Assembly: GCA_030038095.1 (NCBI GenBank)
Contig: JASHPK010000014.1
Coordinates: forward strand, 1 to 48,246
Direction: 5' to 3'
DNA: 48,246 nucleotides
DNA from: Thermoplasmata archaeon
GTDB lineage: Archaea > Thermoplasmatota > Thermoplasmata > Lutacidiplasmatales > UBA184
The stretch's first letter is position 1, and each line of letters begins with the position of its first letter. Positions 26,047 to 36,557 of this stretch are shown piece by piece. A program made the position numbers and the translations under genes. The notes below the pieces were generated by a model, which saw only the letters and a list, made by a program, of their open reading frames with translations, was not told the origin of the DNA and did no database searches.

Positions 26047-28776
26047 TCAGCGGATCCGTTCGAGTGCGAACGACCCGATGATCAGCGACCGGTCGGTCGC
26101 CCGGCACTCGACCCACTCGCGGGTCTCGACCTCGCCGAGGCCGCGGACGGAAAGGAAGGTCCGGTCCCGGTCCTGCCGGAACACGATCGCCCCGTCCATC
26201 CGGCCGAGGAGGGTCTCGACCTGGGCCTCGGGGAGGGCGCCGCTCTCGAGCGAGTACATCGCGAGGGCGTTGCGGGGCTTCAGGATCCCAACGACGTTCT
26301 GGAGGAACTGGAAGCTCGAGCGCTCGTCCGCGTGGGCGATCACCGCGGAGAGCCCGAGGAAGCCGACGCGGAAGGCGGGCTTGCCGCTCTCTTCCGCGCT
26401 CTTCGAGGCCTTCACGAGGCTCGACAGGATCCCGGCCCGATCGCCCGATCCCTTGGTCGATAGCCGGTTCGAAGCCGTCGAGGGAGCCCCCCCGGCCGCA
26501 TCGATCCAGGTGACCATCCCCATCTTCTCGTACTCGGCGAACTCCGGGAGGACGACCGCGAGATGTCCCGTCACCTCGTCCGGTGGGCGGGCGCCGGTGA
26601 CGAGGATCGCCGGCTCGCCCCGCTTCAGCCCCTCGGCCAGGAACGCGTAGAGGACGACCTCCTTTCCCACGAAGGCGTCCCCGAGGAGGACCAGGTGGCC
26701 CCGAGGGGGAAGGCCGCCCAGCAACAGGTCATCGAGCCGGGGAGTGCCGGTCGGCAACCGGTCACTCATCCGACGCCCCCCCGGGGTGTGGAGCATGTCG
26801 GACGAGGTCACGTCCCGAACCCCGTCCGAGTCGCTCGCCCGGCGGCCTGCACCGCCGAGCAGGGGGGCGGCGGCGATCCCGACGCTTCCGACTTCGCGCA
26901 CCGAGACCTCCTCCCCGAGGCGGATCCGAGCCTCCGTTTCGGCGATCTCGAGGGCCCGCTCCCGCGCGCGCACGTCCGTCTCGCGGCGGTCGAGCTCGTC
27001 GAGCTGCGCGCGGATCCGGGCCTCGCGGCCCGCCACGGCCCCCTCACGGTCCGTGAGACCCTTCGCGAGGCGCTCGAGATCGGCACCCTTCTGGGCGGAC
27101 TCGACCTCGTGCCGGCCGAACTCGTCGATCCGGCTCTTGTAGTCGTGGGCGGCGGACTCGTACTGGAGCCGCCGGTCGTCCGCGACCTTCAGGCGCTCCT
27201 GGAGATCGGCCTCTCGCTGGGCGAGCGATGCCTCCCGCTGAGCGAGGCTCGCCTCCTTCGAGGCGGAACGCTCCTGCGCGACCTTCGCCTGCTTGAGAAC
27301 CTCCGCGAGCTCCCGGTTCTTCCGCCCAAGAAGGAGGTTCTGCTCGTCGAGCGCGGACTTGAGCTGCTGGAGCTGGGTCTCGCGAGCGGCGAGGCCCGCG
27401 CTGATCATTCCGACCCCCGCCGGGACCTTCGTCGCTCCCTCGCGGGCGGAGATGTCGCCCTCGCGGCGCAACAGCTCGGCGGTCTTCTGGTCGATCTCCT
27501 TCCTTCGGGCCTCGAGCCGGGCCTCGGCCTCCGCGGCGGAGGCCGACCGCTGTTCGAGCTCCTGGCCCCGCTGCGTGAGCTCCACGTCCCGGCGCGTCTG
27601 CTCGCCCTCTCGCTCCACGAGGCGCTGCTCCCGGGTCGAGATCTGGGGAAGGAGACGGCCGACCTCGTGCTCCCGCAGCTCGAGCTCCTTGAGCTTGTCA
27701 TCGATCTGACGGGTCCGGGCGTCCATCTCCGCGATGCGGCCGGCCCAGGTCCGCTCCTTCTCCACGACGGCGTCCGACCGCTTCCGATAGTCCTCCTCGA
27801 GGTCATCGAGCTGCGCCCGGGCCTCCTTCAGCGAATCGAGCTGGCGTCGCGCCGAGAGCTCCGCGGTGTCGACGGCGGCCTCGCGTTTCGCGAGCGCCGA
27901 CTCCTTGTACTGGAGCGCCTCGCCCTGCTGGCGGATCTCGTCCGCGTAGCGGAACATCCGGCTCTGGCTCGAGGTGATCAGCTCGCGCTGGTGGGCCCTC
28001 GTCCCCGAGGAGATGAGGTGAAGGAACGAGCCCGAGCTCTGGTAGAAGATCGCGGATAGGAACAGGCTGATCGCGAGCGCGTCCGACCCCTGGGCCCCTC
28101 CGGGAGGGCGGACGAGCAGGATCCCCGCCGTGGCGACGGGCAGGACCGCGGAGAGCGCGGCGCCCCACTGGCGGAGTCCCCATCCCGACCAGGTCAGGAC
28201 GAGGCCCAGGAGCGCGATGCTCACGGCCGCGAGGGCGAGCGGGTAAAACCATGGAATGAGGGCGAGGGTCGCGAAGGGACCCGCCCCCGCGACCCTCGCG
28301 AAGTAGACCCCCGCCAACAGACCGTTGCCGAGGAGCGCCCCGAACGTGATCGAGAAGTGAGCCTCCCAGGGCCAGAGCTGGTAGGCCTCCCACTTCGAGT
28401 AGAGCGCGACCCCGGCGATCGCCACTCCCGCGGCGATCACGAACAAGAGGTAGAACGTGTCCGAGAACTCGGCCCAGCCGGTCGCACGGTTCGCGACCGC
28501 GGCGCCCGGGGGCTGGAACGCGAGCACGAGGACGCCCGCGAGCGCGAGTCCCGCCGAGACCCCGACCGCGAACAGATGGGCGGATCGGCCGATCTTCAGC
28601 TGGAGGAGGGCGTCATCCTTCGCGTGCTCGAGGTCTTCGGGGGCGGGGACCGTGATCGTCCGACCGGCCGGGGTCGGCGCGGGACCGGTCGGCGGCGCGG
28701 GTCCTGGTGTGGCCGGAGGCGGGGTTCCGCGCCCCGGGAGGGGGGGCGGCGACGCGTCCGGCGGCGAGTTCGCCAT
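26047..28776 (-). CDS. Membrane protein with long coiled coil and degenerate KaiC/RecA-like domain
   Basis: 909 residues from ATG 28776, with GAGAGGG upstream. Parts: Pro-rich N-terminus (1-40); six membrane helices (about 65-255); a very long heptad-rich coiled coil (about 262-630) full of Glu, Arg, Gln and Ala, with internal repeats such as LAQREASLAQREADLQERL; a Ser/Gly linker; and from about residue 669 a KaiC-like domain (LPTGTPRLDDLLLGGLPPRG). Its Walker A position reads GDAFVGKE, with Glu instead of Ser/Thr, and I see no clear Walker B Asp, so ATP hydrolysis is doubtful. Archaeal KaiC-like proteins act in signalling and archaellum control. The gene lies just downstream of a methyltransferase gene (35 nt). 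The longer frame to 29526 only shadows that gene. Confidence 0.78.
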   Translation of the reverse strand: MANSPPDASPPPLPGRGTPPPATPGPAPPTGPAPTPAGRTITVPAPEDLEHAKDDALLQLKIGRSAHLFAVGVSAGLALAGVLVLAFQPPGAAVANRATGWAEFSDTFYLLFVIAAGVAIAGVALYSKWEAYQLWPWEAHFSITFGALLGNGLLAGVYFARVAGAGPFATLALIPWFYPLALAAVSIALLGLVLTWSGWGLRQWGAALSAVLPVATAGILLVRPPGGAQGSDALAISLFLSAIFYQSSGSFLHLISSGTRAHQRELITSSQSRMFRYADEIRQQGEALQYKESALAKREAAVDTAELSARRQLDSLKEARAQLDDLEEDYRKRSDAVVEKERTWAGRIAEMDARTRQIDDKLKELELREHEVGRLLPQISTREQRLVEREGEQTRRDVELTQRGQELEQRSASAAEAEARLEARRKEIDQKTAELLRREGDISAREGATKVPAGVGMISAGLAARETQLQQLKSALDEQNLLLGRKNRELAEVLKQAKVAQERSASKEASLAQREASLAQREADLQERLKVADDRRLQYESAAHDYKSRIDEFGRHEVESAQKGADLERLAKGLTDREGAVAGREARIRAQLDELDRRETDVRARERALEIAETEARIRLGEEVSVREVGSVGIAAAPLLGGAGRRASDSDGVRDVTSSDMLHTPGGRRMSDRLPTGTPRLDDLLLGGLPPRGHLVLLGDAFVGKEVVLYAFLAEGLKRGEPAILVTGARPPDEVTGHLAVVLPEFAEYEKMGMVTWIDAAGGAPSTASNRLSTKGSGDRAGILSSLVKASKSAEESGKPAFRVGFLGLSAVIAHADERSSFQFLQNVVGILKPRNALAMYSLESGALPEAQVETLLGRMDGAIVFRQDRDRTFLSVRGLGEVETREWVECRATDRSLIIGSFALERIR

Positions 28777-28811
28777 CGGAGGACCCTCTCGGATTAGATG
28801 GGGGCCGATTG

Positions 28812-29777
28812 TTACATAATCATGCCGCCGGGGGGGAGGGCGGCCGCGACGAGCACCGCCGCCGCTCGGGGCCATCGTTCGGGGTCCCGTCCGAGCGACT
28901 CCTCGAGCTCCAGGAGCCGGGCCCACGCCTTGGGATCGCCGCGGGCGGCGGCGACCCGCGTCGGGTCCGATCCGAGGGCGGGGGCGACCGAGAGGGTCTC
29001 CTCCACCGCGAAACCCCTCCGAACCAGTTCGGTCGCGAGGTCGCGGGGATCCCAGCGCGCGAACGTTCCCGGCTCCACGCGTCGCGGCGGATCCTCGACG
29101 AATCCTTCGGCGCGGATGCGACGCCCGACCAGCGGGGGGGGTGAACGCAGCAACCGTCCGACGGCGCCCTCGGGCAGCCGCGCGAGGTACCGAGAGTGCT
29201 CGCCCGGTCCGGGGGCAATCTCGATCAGGACCCGTCCGCCGGGGGCCACGAGCGAGAGCGCGGAGGATAGAAGGTCGATGCTCTCCGAACCGGCGAAACC
29301 AAGCGCATTGCCGAGCAGGCCGACCGTCGCAAAGTGGTGCGGCCGTAGGGGGGGACGGACGGCATCGCCTTGCACCCGCTCGATCGGCCACCGGTCGGCG
29401 AGGTTGGCGGGCACCGGCCCTTGGCGCAGCATGGCGGCGGAAAGGTCGAGCGCGACGCACCGGGCGTGCTCGCCGCCGAGCAGCGGGGTGAAGCGGAGAG
29501 GCCCGGACCCGAGGTCCACGGCCCAACCCGTGCCCGTCGCGTGACGGAGGAGGAAGCGCTCACGCAGTTCCCGAAAAAGGTCACGCTGGGGCGTGCCTTC
29601 GTACCGGAGCCACTCTCGCTCCACCCGATATCGGTCGGCGGCCAGGAAGCGGTGGCGCGAAGAGGGCGGCACCGTCTTGTCTGCCTCGCGCGACCTAGGC
29701 CCGGCGGTCCTTCGAGAGGAGCGGAGAGACGCCGACCTCCGTCTCCCCGGGCCCGCCCGCGCCTCCTCCCTCGCCAT
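28812..29777 (-). CDS. SAM-dependent methyltransferase
   Basis: 321 residues from ATG 29777. Class I Rossmann methyltransferase: motif I AVDLGSGPLRFTPLLGG, motif II-like CVALDLSAAMLRQG, then VQGDAVRPPLRPHHF and a GGRVLIEIAPGPGEH post-motif. The C-terminal third is less conserved. The first 35 residues are Arg/Ser-rich and doubtful; GTG 29672 is an in-frame alternative. That start is favoured if the nearby TATA box (29793-29800) serves this strand, because ATG 29777 would then lie before the transcript start. The substrate is unknown. It ends 35 nt before the membrane coiled-coil gene and probably shares its transcript. Confidence 0.8.
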   Translation of the reverse strand: MAREEARAGPGRRRSASLRSSRRTAGPRSREADKTVPPSSRHRFLAADRYRVEREWLRYEGTPQRDLFRELRERFLLRHATGTGWAVDLGSGPLRFTPLLGGEHARCVALDLSAAMLRQGPVPANLADRWPIERVQGDAVRPPLRPHHFATVGLLGNALGFAGSESIDLLSSALSLVAPGGRVLIEIAPGPGEHSRYLARLPEGAVGRLLRSPPPLVGRRIRAEGFVEDPPRRVEPGTFARWDPRDLATELVRRGFAVEETLSVAPALGSDPTRVAAARGDPKAWARLLELEESLGRDPERWPRAAAVLVAAALPPGGMIM

Positions 29778-29792
29778 CGGTTCGAGAGACCC

Positions 29793-29800
29793 CTTTATAT
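29793..29800. promoter_or_regulatory. Bidirectional TATA box
   Basis: CTTTATAT reads as ATATAAAG on the other strand, so it can serve either the methyltransferase (-) or the mini zinc-finger gene (+, ATG 37 nt away). A second AT-rich element, CTTAACC at 29809-29815, lies about 20 nt before the + strand ATG. Confidence 0.5.
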
Positions 29801-29832
29801 CAGCGGCACTTAACCCGACGTAGGTCCTTCAG

Positions 29833-29976
29833 ATGCCGTACTATGAGTGCCCCAAGTGCGGTGGCGGCTACGTGATCGACGTGCCCCCGAGCGCGCGACC
29901 GACCTGCGACCGCGACGGTGCGCGCCTCAAGCGCACCAGCGACGCCTCGTACGAGAGGAACGCTCGCGAGGAATAG
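29833..29976 (+). CDS. 47-residue zinc-finger protein
   Basis: ATG 29833 to TAG 29976. The protein begins MPYYECPKCGGGYVID and continues with PTCDRDGARL, giving three Cys (C6, C9, C25) and nearby Asp/His-free turns: a mini zinc ribbon lacking an obvious fourth Cys. Tiny proteins of this kind are frequent in archaea and often bind nucleic acid or partner proteins. The second half is polar and Arg-rich. Codon use is GC3-rich like its neighbours. The DUF998 gene starts 18 nt downstream, so the two are probably cotranscribed from the TATA region near 29793-29815. Confidence 0.7.
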   Translation: MPYYECPKCGGGYVIDVPPSARPTCDRDGARLKRTSDASYERNAREE

Positions 29977-29994
29977 GCGCGTCCCGCCGATTCG

Positions 29995-30720
29995 ATGAGC
30001 TCCTCGCCGACCGCCGGCACCGAGCGGCTCGGCCCGCTGGTCCATCGGTCGGTCCACCACGGAGCGATCCTGCTCCTGCTCGGGGCGCTCGAGTTCATTG
30101 TCGGGATGATCATCACGCAGATCGGTTACGGGTCGTCGTACAGCCTCACCGGAAACTACATCAGCGACCTCGGGGCCACGAAGTGCGGCGTCTTCCACGG
30201 CGCGACTTCGCTGGTCGGCCACTATGCGTGCTCCCCGTGGCACGACGTCTTCAACGTCTCCATCATCCTACTCGGCATCCTCCTCGTGCTGGGCGCGATC
30301 CTCGTTCGGAGCGCCTTCCCGGCCCGACGCACGCGCACGATCGGGCTCGTGCTGCTCGTGATCTCGGGGTTCGGGGCGATGGGGGTCGGCTTCTCGCCGG
30401 AGAATGTCAACATCGACGTGCATTCGCTCTCCGCCCTCCTCGCCTTCGCCTGCAGCGGGCTCGCCCTGATCGTTCTCGGCGTGGCCATGTTCCGCGACAC
30501 GCGCTGGGACGGGTACCGACTCTACTCGTTCCTCTCGGGGCTGGTCGGATTGGTCGCCCTCGTCCTCTTCGTCGCGAAGGTGTACGGACCGCTCGGGGTC
30601 GGCGGAATGGAGCGGCTCATCGTCGCGCCGGTGCTCCTATGGGCGATCGTGGTCGGCCTCCACCTGGTCCGCATCCCGACGTTCGCCCCGCGGACGATCC
30701 CGAGACCCACGGAGACCTAG
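29995..30720 (+). CDS. DUF998 membrane protein
   Basis: 241 residues, ATG 29995. About six membrane helices. DUF998 signs: the GNYISDLGAT motif after the first helix pair, a conserved HDVFNVSIILLG segment and GVGFSPENVNIDVHSLSA between helices. The function of the family is unknown; the conserved Asp, Glu, His and Asn facing the outer or membrane side suggest a small-molecule or lipid role. Two Cys (KCGVFHG and YACSPW) flank the extracytoplasmic loop and could form a disulfide. It follows the mini zinc-finger gene and converges with acetyl-CoA synthetase. Confidence 0.85.
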   Translation: MSSSPTAGTERLGPLVHRSVHHGAILLLLGALEFIVGMIITQIGYGSSYSLTGNYISDLGATKCGVFHGATSLVGHYACSPWHDVFNVSIILLGILLVLGAILVRSAFPARRTRTIGLVLLVISGFGAMGVGFSPENVNIDVHSLSALLAFACSGLALIVLGVAMFRDTRWDGYRLYSFLSGLVGLVALVLFVAKVYGPLGVGGMERLIVAPVLLWAIVVGLHLVRIPTFAPRTIPRPTET

Positions 30721-30730
30721 TGGGAAGGGT

Positions 30731-30759
30731 GGGCCCTCCCGCCGGCCGGGGAGGGTCCC
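30731..30759. terminator. Hairpin between convergent genes
   Basis: GGGCCCTCCC (30731-30740) pairs with GGGAGGGTCCC (30749-30759) with a single bulged base and an 8-nt loop, between the DUF998 and acs stop codons. Confidence 0.45.
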
Positions 30760-30783
30760 GGGGGTCCGGACGGGCGGCCCGGT

Positions 30784-32760
<1,977 letters not shown>

Positions 32761-32956
32761 GACTCCTTCCTGGACCTCTCCCTTGCAGAGCCCGCGCGGG
32801 CCCGACGGCCCAGGCACCGGACCCTCCGGTACCCGACTTCCAGCCGCGCTCGCGAACCGGGCCTTAAGGTAGGAAGTAGAGGGCCGATTAAAGCGTTCGG
32901 ACCCCGCTCGCTCGACTCCGAGACCCCTTGCGGGCCCTTCGGAGCCCCGTTCGAAC

Positions 32957-32966
32957 CTTTAAAGGC
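32957..32966 (+). promoter_or_regulatory. TATA box of small ORF/tpiA
   Basis: CCTTTAAAGG, a 10-nt palindrome, lies about 37 nt before ATG 32998; GGAG at 32990-32993 could serve as ribosome binding site. The 237-nt region between acs and this gene also contains CCTTAAGG at 32862-32869, a candidate acs promoter. Confidence 0.45.
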
Positions 32967-32997
32967 CCTGTCAGCGTACGGGCCCGTTCGGAGCGTC

Positions 32998-33243
32998 ATG
33001 CCCGGAACCGGTCGGTCGACCGAACGACCCGAGAAGACGGTGCACCTCAGGATCGATCCCAATGACGAATCCACGACCCTCGAAGACGTCCTCTCGCGGA
33101 TCTCCGAGCTCCAGCGGAAGCACCCCGACCGGGAGGTCTTCTTCGACGGCGACGAGTACGCCATCTGCTCCCGACCGAAGCGAGTCCGGGCCGCGACCGT
33201 CCCCGCCCGGGACGGCGTTCGCCACCCCCCTCTTTCTCCTTAA
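32998..33243 (+). CDS. Small protein overlapping tpiA
   Basis: 81 residues. The core TVHLRIDPNDESTTLEDVLS and LQRKHPDREVFFDGDEYAI looks genuine: a strand, a helix (SRISELQRKHP), then strands, as in a small alpha/beta domain. After about residue 60 the protein turns Arg/Pro-rich and runs in an alternative frame over the triosephosphate isomerase N-terminal region, ending at TAA 33241-33243. I do not recognise the family. Either it is a separate gene whose 3' end overlaps tpiA, or it was meant to be read through into tpiA by a +1 shift. Confidence 0.6.
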   Translation: MPGTGRSTERPEKTVHLRIDPNDESTTLEDVLSRISELQRKHPDREVFFDGDEYAICSRPKRVRAATVPARDGVRHPPLSP

Positions 33244-33886
33244 CCTGAAGGCCTACCCGGCGTGCCTCGGCCCGGGCGCCGAGCGGATGAGCCGCCTTCT
33301 CGAGGAGCTGGGCCGCTCGGCCGGCGTCTCGGTCGCGGTGGCCCCCGCCACTCCTGACCTCGCCCACATCGCCCATCTGGTCGAGATACCGGTCCTGGCC
33401 CAGCACGTCGATCCGGTGGAGCCCGGGCCGCGCACCGGGTTCGTCCCCCCCGAGGCGATACGGGCCGCCGGAGCTCGTGGCAGCCTCGTCAACCACTCCG
33501 AGCACCCGCTGCCCCCCAGGGACGCCCAGACGGCGGTCACGCTCCTGGCGTCGCTCGGCCTGGTCTCCGTCGTCTGCGCCGCGGACGTCGTCACGGCCCG
33601 AACGCTCGCGCACACGAAACCGGACCTGCTCGCGATCGAGCCTCCCGAGCTGATCGGCGGGGACCGCGCGGTCTCCACGGCCAAGCCCGAGGTCGTCTCG
33701 GGCACCGTGCTCGCCGTGCGGGAGGTGGCGCCCGACACGGGAGTGCTCTGCGGGGCCGGGGTCCACGATCGCCGGGACGTACGGCGGGCGCTCGAGCTCG
33801 GCAGCGAAGGGGTCCTCGTGGCGAGCGCGGTCACCCGGGCCCCGGATCCGAAGAAGGTCCTCGCCGACCTCCTCTCCGGATTCTGA
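33062..33886 (+). CDS. tpiA: Triosephosphate isomerase, archaeal type; true start unclear
   Basis: Interconverts glyceraldehyde 3-phosphate and dihydroxyacetone phosphate. Homology starts only at PLFLLNLKAYPACLG (Asn and Lys of the active site, near nt 33228) and runs to the end, about 220 residues, the usual short archaeal size. Catalytic His is in VLAQHVDPVEPGPRTG and Glu in LLAIEPPELIGG; phosphate loop residues lie in GAGVHDRRDVRRALELGSEG. Between ATG 33062 and the homologous part there is no in-frame ATG, GTG or TTG. The annotated 55-residue extension is Ser/Thr/Pro-rich and reads as an out-of-frame shadow of the small upstream gene. The real start may be non-canonical or reached by frameshift. 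Confidence 0.85.
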   Translation: MTNPRPSKTSSRGSPSSSGSTPTGRSSSTATSTPSAPDRSESGPRPSPPGTAFATPLFLLNLKAYPACLGPGAERMSRLLEELGRSAGVSVAVAPATPDLAHIAHLVEIPVLAQHVDPVEPGPRTGFVPPEAIRAAGARGSLVNHSEHPLPPRDAQTAVTLLASLGLVSVVCAADVVTARTLAHTKPDLLAIEPPELIGGDRAVSTAKPEVVSGTVLAVREVAPDTGVLCGAGVHDRRDVRRALELGSEGVLVASAVTRAPDPKKVLADLLSGF

Positions 33887-33896
33887 GCCCGGGCTC
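33885..33896. repeat. 12-nt palindrome at tpiA stop
   Basis: GAGCCCGGGCTC is a perfect palindrome overlapping the tpiA stop codon. It could be part of a transcript-end structure or a dyad binding site; the following gap to 33996 holds nothing else recognisable. Confidence 0.3.
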
Positions 33897-33996
33897 GAGC
33901 GAAGGATTCCCGGAGCCGAGCCCTCACAACCATCTTCAAGAACCCGTCCCTCTTCCCCGACCCTGCTTCTTCCCTCGGGAGGGGGCAGGATCGCTC

Positions 33997-35364
33997 GTGC
34001 CGGCTCGGAAGAAGGCGAAGCGTCCCGCCCCGGAACCCGCGCGTCCAAAACGTCGAAGGGCCGCGCGGGGGCGCGCCCGTCCTCGGGTACGTCGTGAGCC
34101 TCATCCGGCGATCCACGACCGTTCGCGACTGGACGAACTGGCCGCCTCCACGGCCGAGCGGCGGCCCCTGCCGAGCGCTCAGCGAGAGGCGGAGCGGGTC
34201 GGCCCTCCGCTACGCATCCTCATGGTGGGTTGGGAGTGGCCCCCCAGCCATACCGGAGGTCTCGGAGTGCACTGCTTCGAGATCTGCAAGGAGCTGACCC
34301 GCCTCGGGCACCAGATCACCTTCCTGACCCCGTTCGCCGGACCGTTCACGCCCGTGGACGGGGTCACCTTCCGCTTTCCGGGGGAGTCTCGGCCGGGCCC
34401 GGGTCCGCAGTACCCGACCGCCTACTGGAGCGGGGGAACCGCGGACAGTCCGTTCTCGGACGCGATCGATGGGTACAACCACTGGATCCGCACGCTCGAC
34501 GGGATCGACGGGGTGGACGTCGTCCACGTCCACGATTGGTTCGGCACGATCGGGGCGTCGGCCGTCGCGACGAAGCTCCGTCGCCCACTCGTCATGACCG
34601 TCCATTCCACCGAATACGACCGATCGCTCGGGCATCCCTGGCAGCACATCCTCGACAAGGAGCTCATCGGGATTCGCGCGGCGACGCGGGTGATCGCGGT
34701 GAGCGCGCACCTGCGCCAGCAGCTGATCGATCGGTACTCGGCCGATCCGAAGAAGGTTCGAGTGATCTACAACGCGGTCCGGCCGAGCGACCGGCTCGCG
34801 TCGATCGGATCGGAGAAGCGGGTCGTCCTGTACGTCGGCCGGCTCGCCGTGATGAAAGGCGTCGACACCTTCCTGCGGGCCGCGGCCCGCGTCGCGCCCA
34901 TCATCCCGGATGCGCTGTTCGTGATCGCCGGCGAGGGCCCGGAGTACGGCCGCTTGGTCGAGCTGTCCGCCGCCCTCGGCATCGGCGACCGGGTGATGTT
35001 CCTCGGCAAGGTGAGCGACGAGGAGCGGGAGATCCTGCTCTCGGGGAGCTCGGTCTTCGTCCTCCCGTCGGTCGTCGAGCCGTTCGGGATCGCGGCCCTC
35101 GAGGCGATGGCGGCCGGTCTTCCGACCATCGTCTCGAAGACGAGCGGCGTCGCGGAGATCTCCTCGGGGATCTTCCGAGTCGACTTCTGGGACGTCGAGG
35201 AGTTCGCGAGCCGGATGGCGGAGCTCCTCGAGTATCCCACTCTGCGGCGCACGATGGGCGAGCAGGGGCGCTGGGAGGCGCTGCGAGAGGGTTGGCCGGA
35301 GCGGGCGCGGGAGACGGTCGCAATCTACGAAGAGGCGATCGAGGCGTACGGCTCCCGCGCATGA
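33997..35364 (+). CDS. GT4 glycosyltransferase, glycogen-synthase-like
   Basis: 455 residues from GTG 33997. After a basic Lys/Arg/Pro-rich N-terminus (1-66) comes a GT-B fold: LRILMVGWEWPPSHTGGLGVH (the GGLG nucleotide-sugar loop), DVVHVHDWFG, MTVHSTEYDRS, then the C-terminal domain RVVLYVGRLAVMKGVDTF and EPFGIAALEAMAAGLP with the E-x7-E pair. This matches archaeal enzymes annotated as glycogen/starch synthase-type alpha-glucan transferases. Its stop overlaps the GH57 start (ATGA), showing an operon with an alpha-glucan hydrolase or branching-type enzyme. Donor (ADP- or UDP-glucose) is unknown. The N-terminal extension may be mis-started, but no better start is evident. Confidence 0.85.
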   Translation: MPARKKAKRPAPEPARPKRRRAARGRARPRVRREPHPAIHDRSRLDELAASTAERRPLPSAQREAERVGPPLRILMVGWEWPPSHTGGLGVHCFEICKELTRLGHQITFLTPFAGPFTPVDGVTFRFPGESRPGPGPQYPTAYWSGGTADSPFSDAIDGYNHWIRTLDGIDGVDVVHVHDWFGTIGASAVATKLRRPLVMTVHSTEYDRSLGHPWQHILDKELIGIRAATRVIAVSAHLRQQLIDRYSADPKKVRVIYNAVRPSDRLASIGSEKRVVLYVGRLAVMKGVDTFLRAAARVAPIIPDALFVIAGEGPEYGRLVELSAALGIGDRVMFLGKVSDEEREILLSGSSVFVLPSVVEPFGIAALEAMAAGLPTIVSKTSGVAEISSGIFRVDFWDVEEFASRMAELLEYPTLRRTMGEQGRWEALREGWPERARETVAIYEEAIEAYGSRA

Positions 35365-36554
35365 AGATCGTCTTCTACCTGCATCTCCACCAACCCTGGA
35401 GGCTCGCGAGGTTCCGGTACCTCGATCTCGGCTCGGGGCGGTCGTACTTCGATCTCGATCGGAACCTCGGGATCTTCCGCGGGATCGCGGAGCGGTGCTA
35501 TCGGCCCGCGATGGACCGGCTCCTCCGCGCCCTCGAGGGCCACCCCGAGTTCCGGGTGAGCCTGTCGATCACCGGGACGTTCGTCGAGCAGGCGCGGCTC
35601 GCCGCCCCGGACGTGATCGAGCGGGTTCGGGCGCTCTACCGGACCGGTCGGGTCGCCCTCGTGGCCGAGACGTTCTACCACTCCCTCGCGTTCCTCCTGC
35701 CTCCGCCCGAGCTCGCCGAGGAGGTGGCCATGCATCGCGAGCTCCTCCGCTCGGAGTTCGGGGCGTCCCCGAAGGTGCTGCGGATGACCGAGCTGGCCTA
35801 CTCCGACGACCTCGCGCGGTTCGCCGAGGCGGAGCGGTTCCAGGGCATGCTGGCCGAGGGTTGGGAGGGGGTCCTCCGCGGTCAGCCCCCGACGTACCGG
35901 TACTGCGCCGCCCCCGCCCCCACCGTGCGCCTCCTGCTCCGCCACTACCCGCTCAGCGACGACGTCGGCTTCCGCTTCTCCTCCACCAGCTGGAGCGAGT
36001 ACCCGCTGACGACGGAGAAGTACGTCCATTGGATCGCGCGCACTCCGGGGGAGCTCGTCGGGCTCTTCATGGACTTCGAGACGTTCGGGGAGCACCACTC
36101 GGCCCGGTCCGGGATCCTCGAGTTCTTGAGCGCCCTGCCCGACGCGGCGCGCCGCGAGCCCGGCCTCGAGTGGGCCTCGGTCGAGGAAGCGATCCAGGGC
36201 GACCCGAGGGCGCCGCTTTCGGTGCCGTACACGATGAGCTGGGCCGACCAGAACCGGGACCTGGGGGCCTGGCTGGGGAACGACCTGCAACGCTCGGCGT
36301 TCGAGGCGGTGAAGAAGGTCGGGGTCGTCGTGCGTCAGGCCGCCGACAGCGCGATCCTCGAAGACTGGCGGAAGCTGCTCACCTCCGACCACTTCTACTA
36401 CATGTACGTGAGCGGGCACGGCGCCGACCAGGGGGTGCACCAGTACTTCTCGAGCTACGACAGCCCCTACGACGCCTACGCGAACTACATGAACGCCCTC
36501 ACCGATCTGCGGCGACGGGCGCTCGAGCGGCTCGGCGTCCCGATCCTGAAGTAG
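35361..36554 (+). CDS. GH57 alpha-amylase-like glycoside hydrolase
   Basis: 397 residues from ATG 35361, overlapping the GT4 stop by 4 nt. GH57 motifs: YLHLHQPWRL at the start, SITGTFVEQ, the nucleophile region MTELAYSDDL (Glu144), the acid region FMDFETFGEHH (Asp238), and the late DHFYYMYVSGHGADQ. GH57 members act on alpha-1,4/1,6-glucans as amylases, 4-alpha-glucanotransferases or branching enzymes; this length and the MTE...MDFETFGEHH pattern resemble the archaeal alpha-amylase group. No signal peptide, so it acts inside the cell, probably on glycogen together with the upstream GT4. Longer frames into the GT4 gene are shadows. Confidence 0.9.
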   Translation: MKIVFYLHLHQPWRLARFRYLDLGSGRSYFDLDRNLGIFRGIAERCYRPAMDRLLRALEGHPEFRVSLSITGTFVEQARLAAPDVIERVRALYRTGRVALVAETFYHSLAFLLPPPELAEEVAMHRELLRSEFGASPKVLRMTELAYSDDLARFAEAERFQGMLAEGWEGVLRGQPPTYRYCAAPAPTVRLLLRHYPLSDDVGFRFSSTSWSEYPLTTEKYVHWIARTPGELVGLFMDFETFGEHHSARSGILEFLSALPDAARREPGLEWASVEEAIQGDPRAPLSVPYTMSWADQNRDLGAWLGNDLQRSAFEAVKKVGVVVRQAADSAILEDWRKLLTSDHFYYMYVSGHGADQGVHQYFSSYDSPYDAYANYMNALTDLRRRALERLGVPILK

Positions 36555-36557
36555 CGG

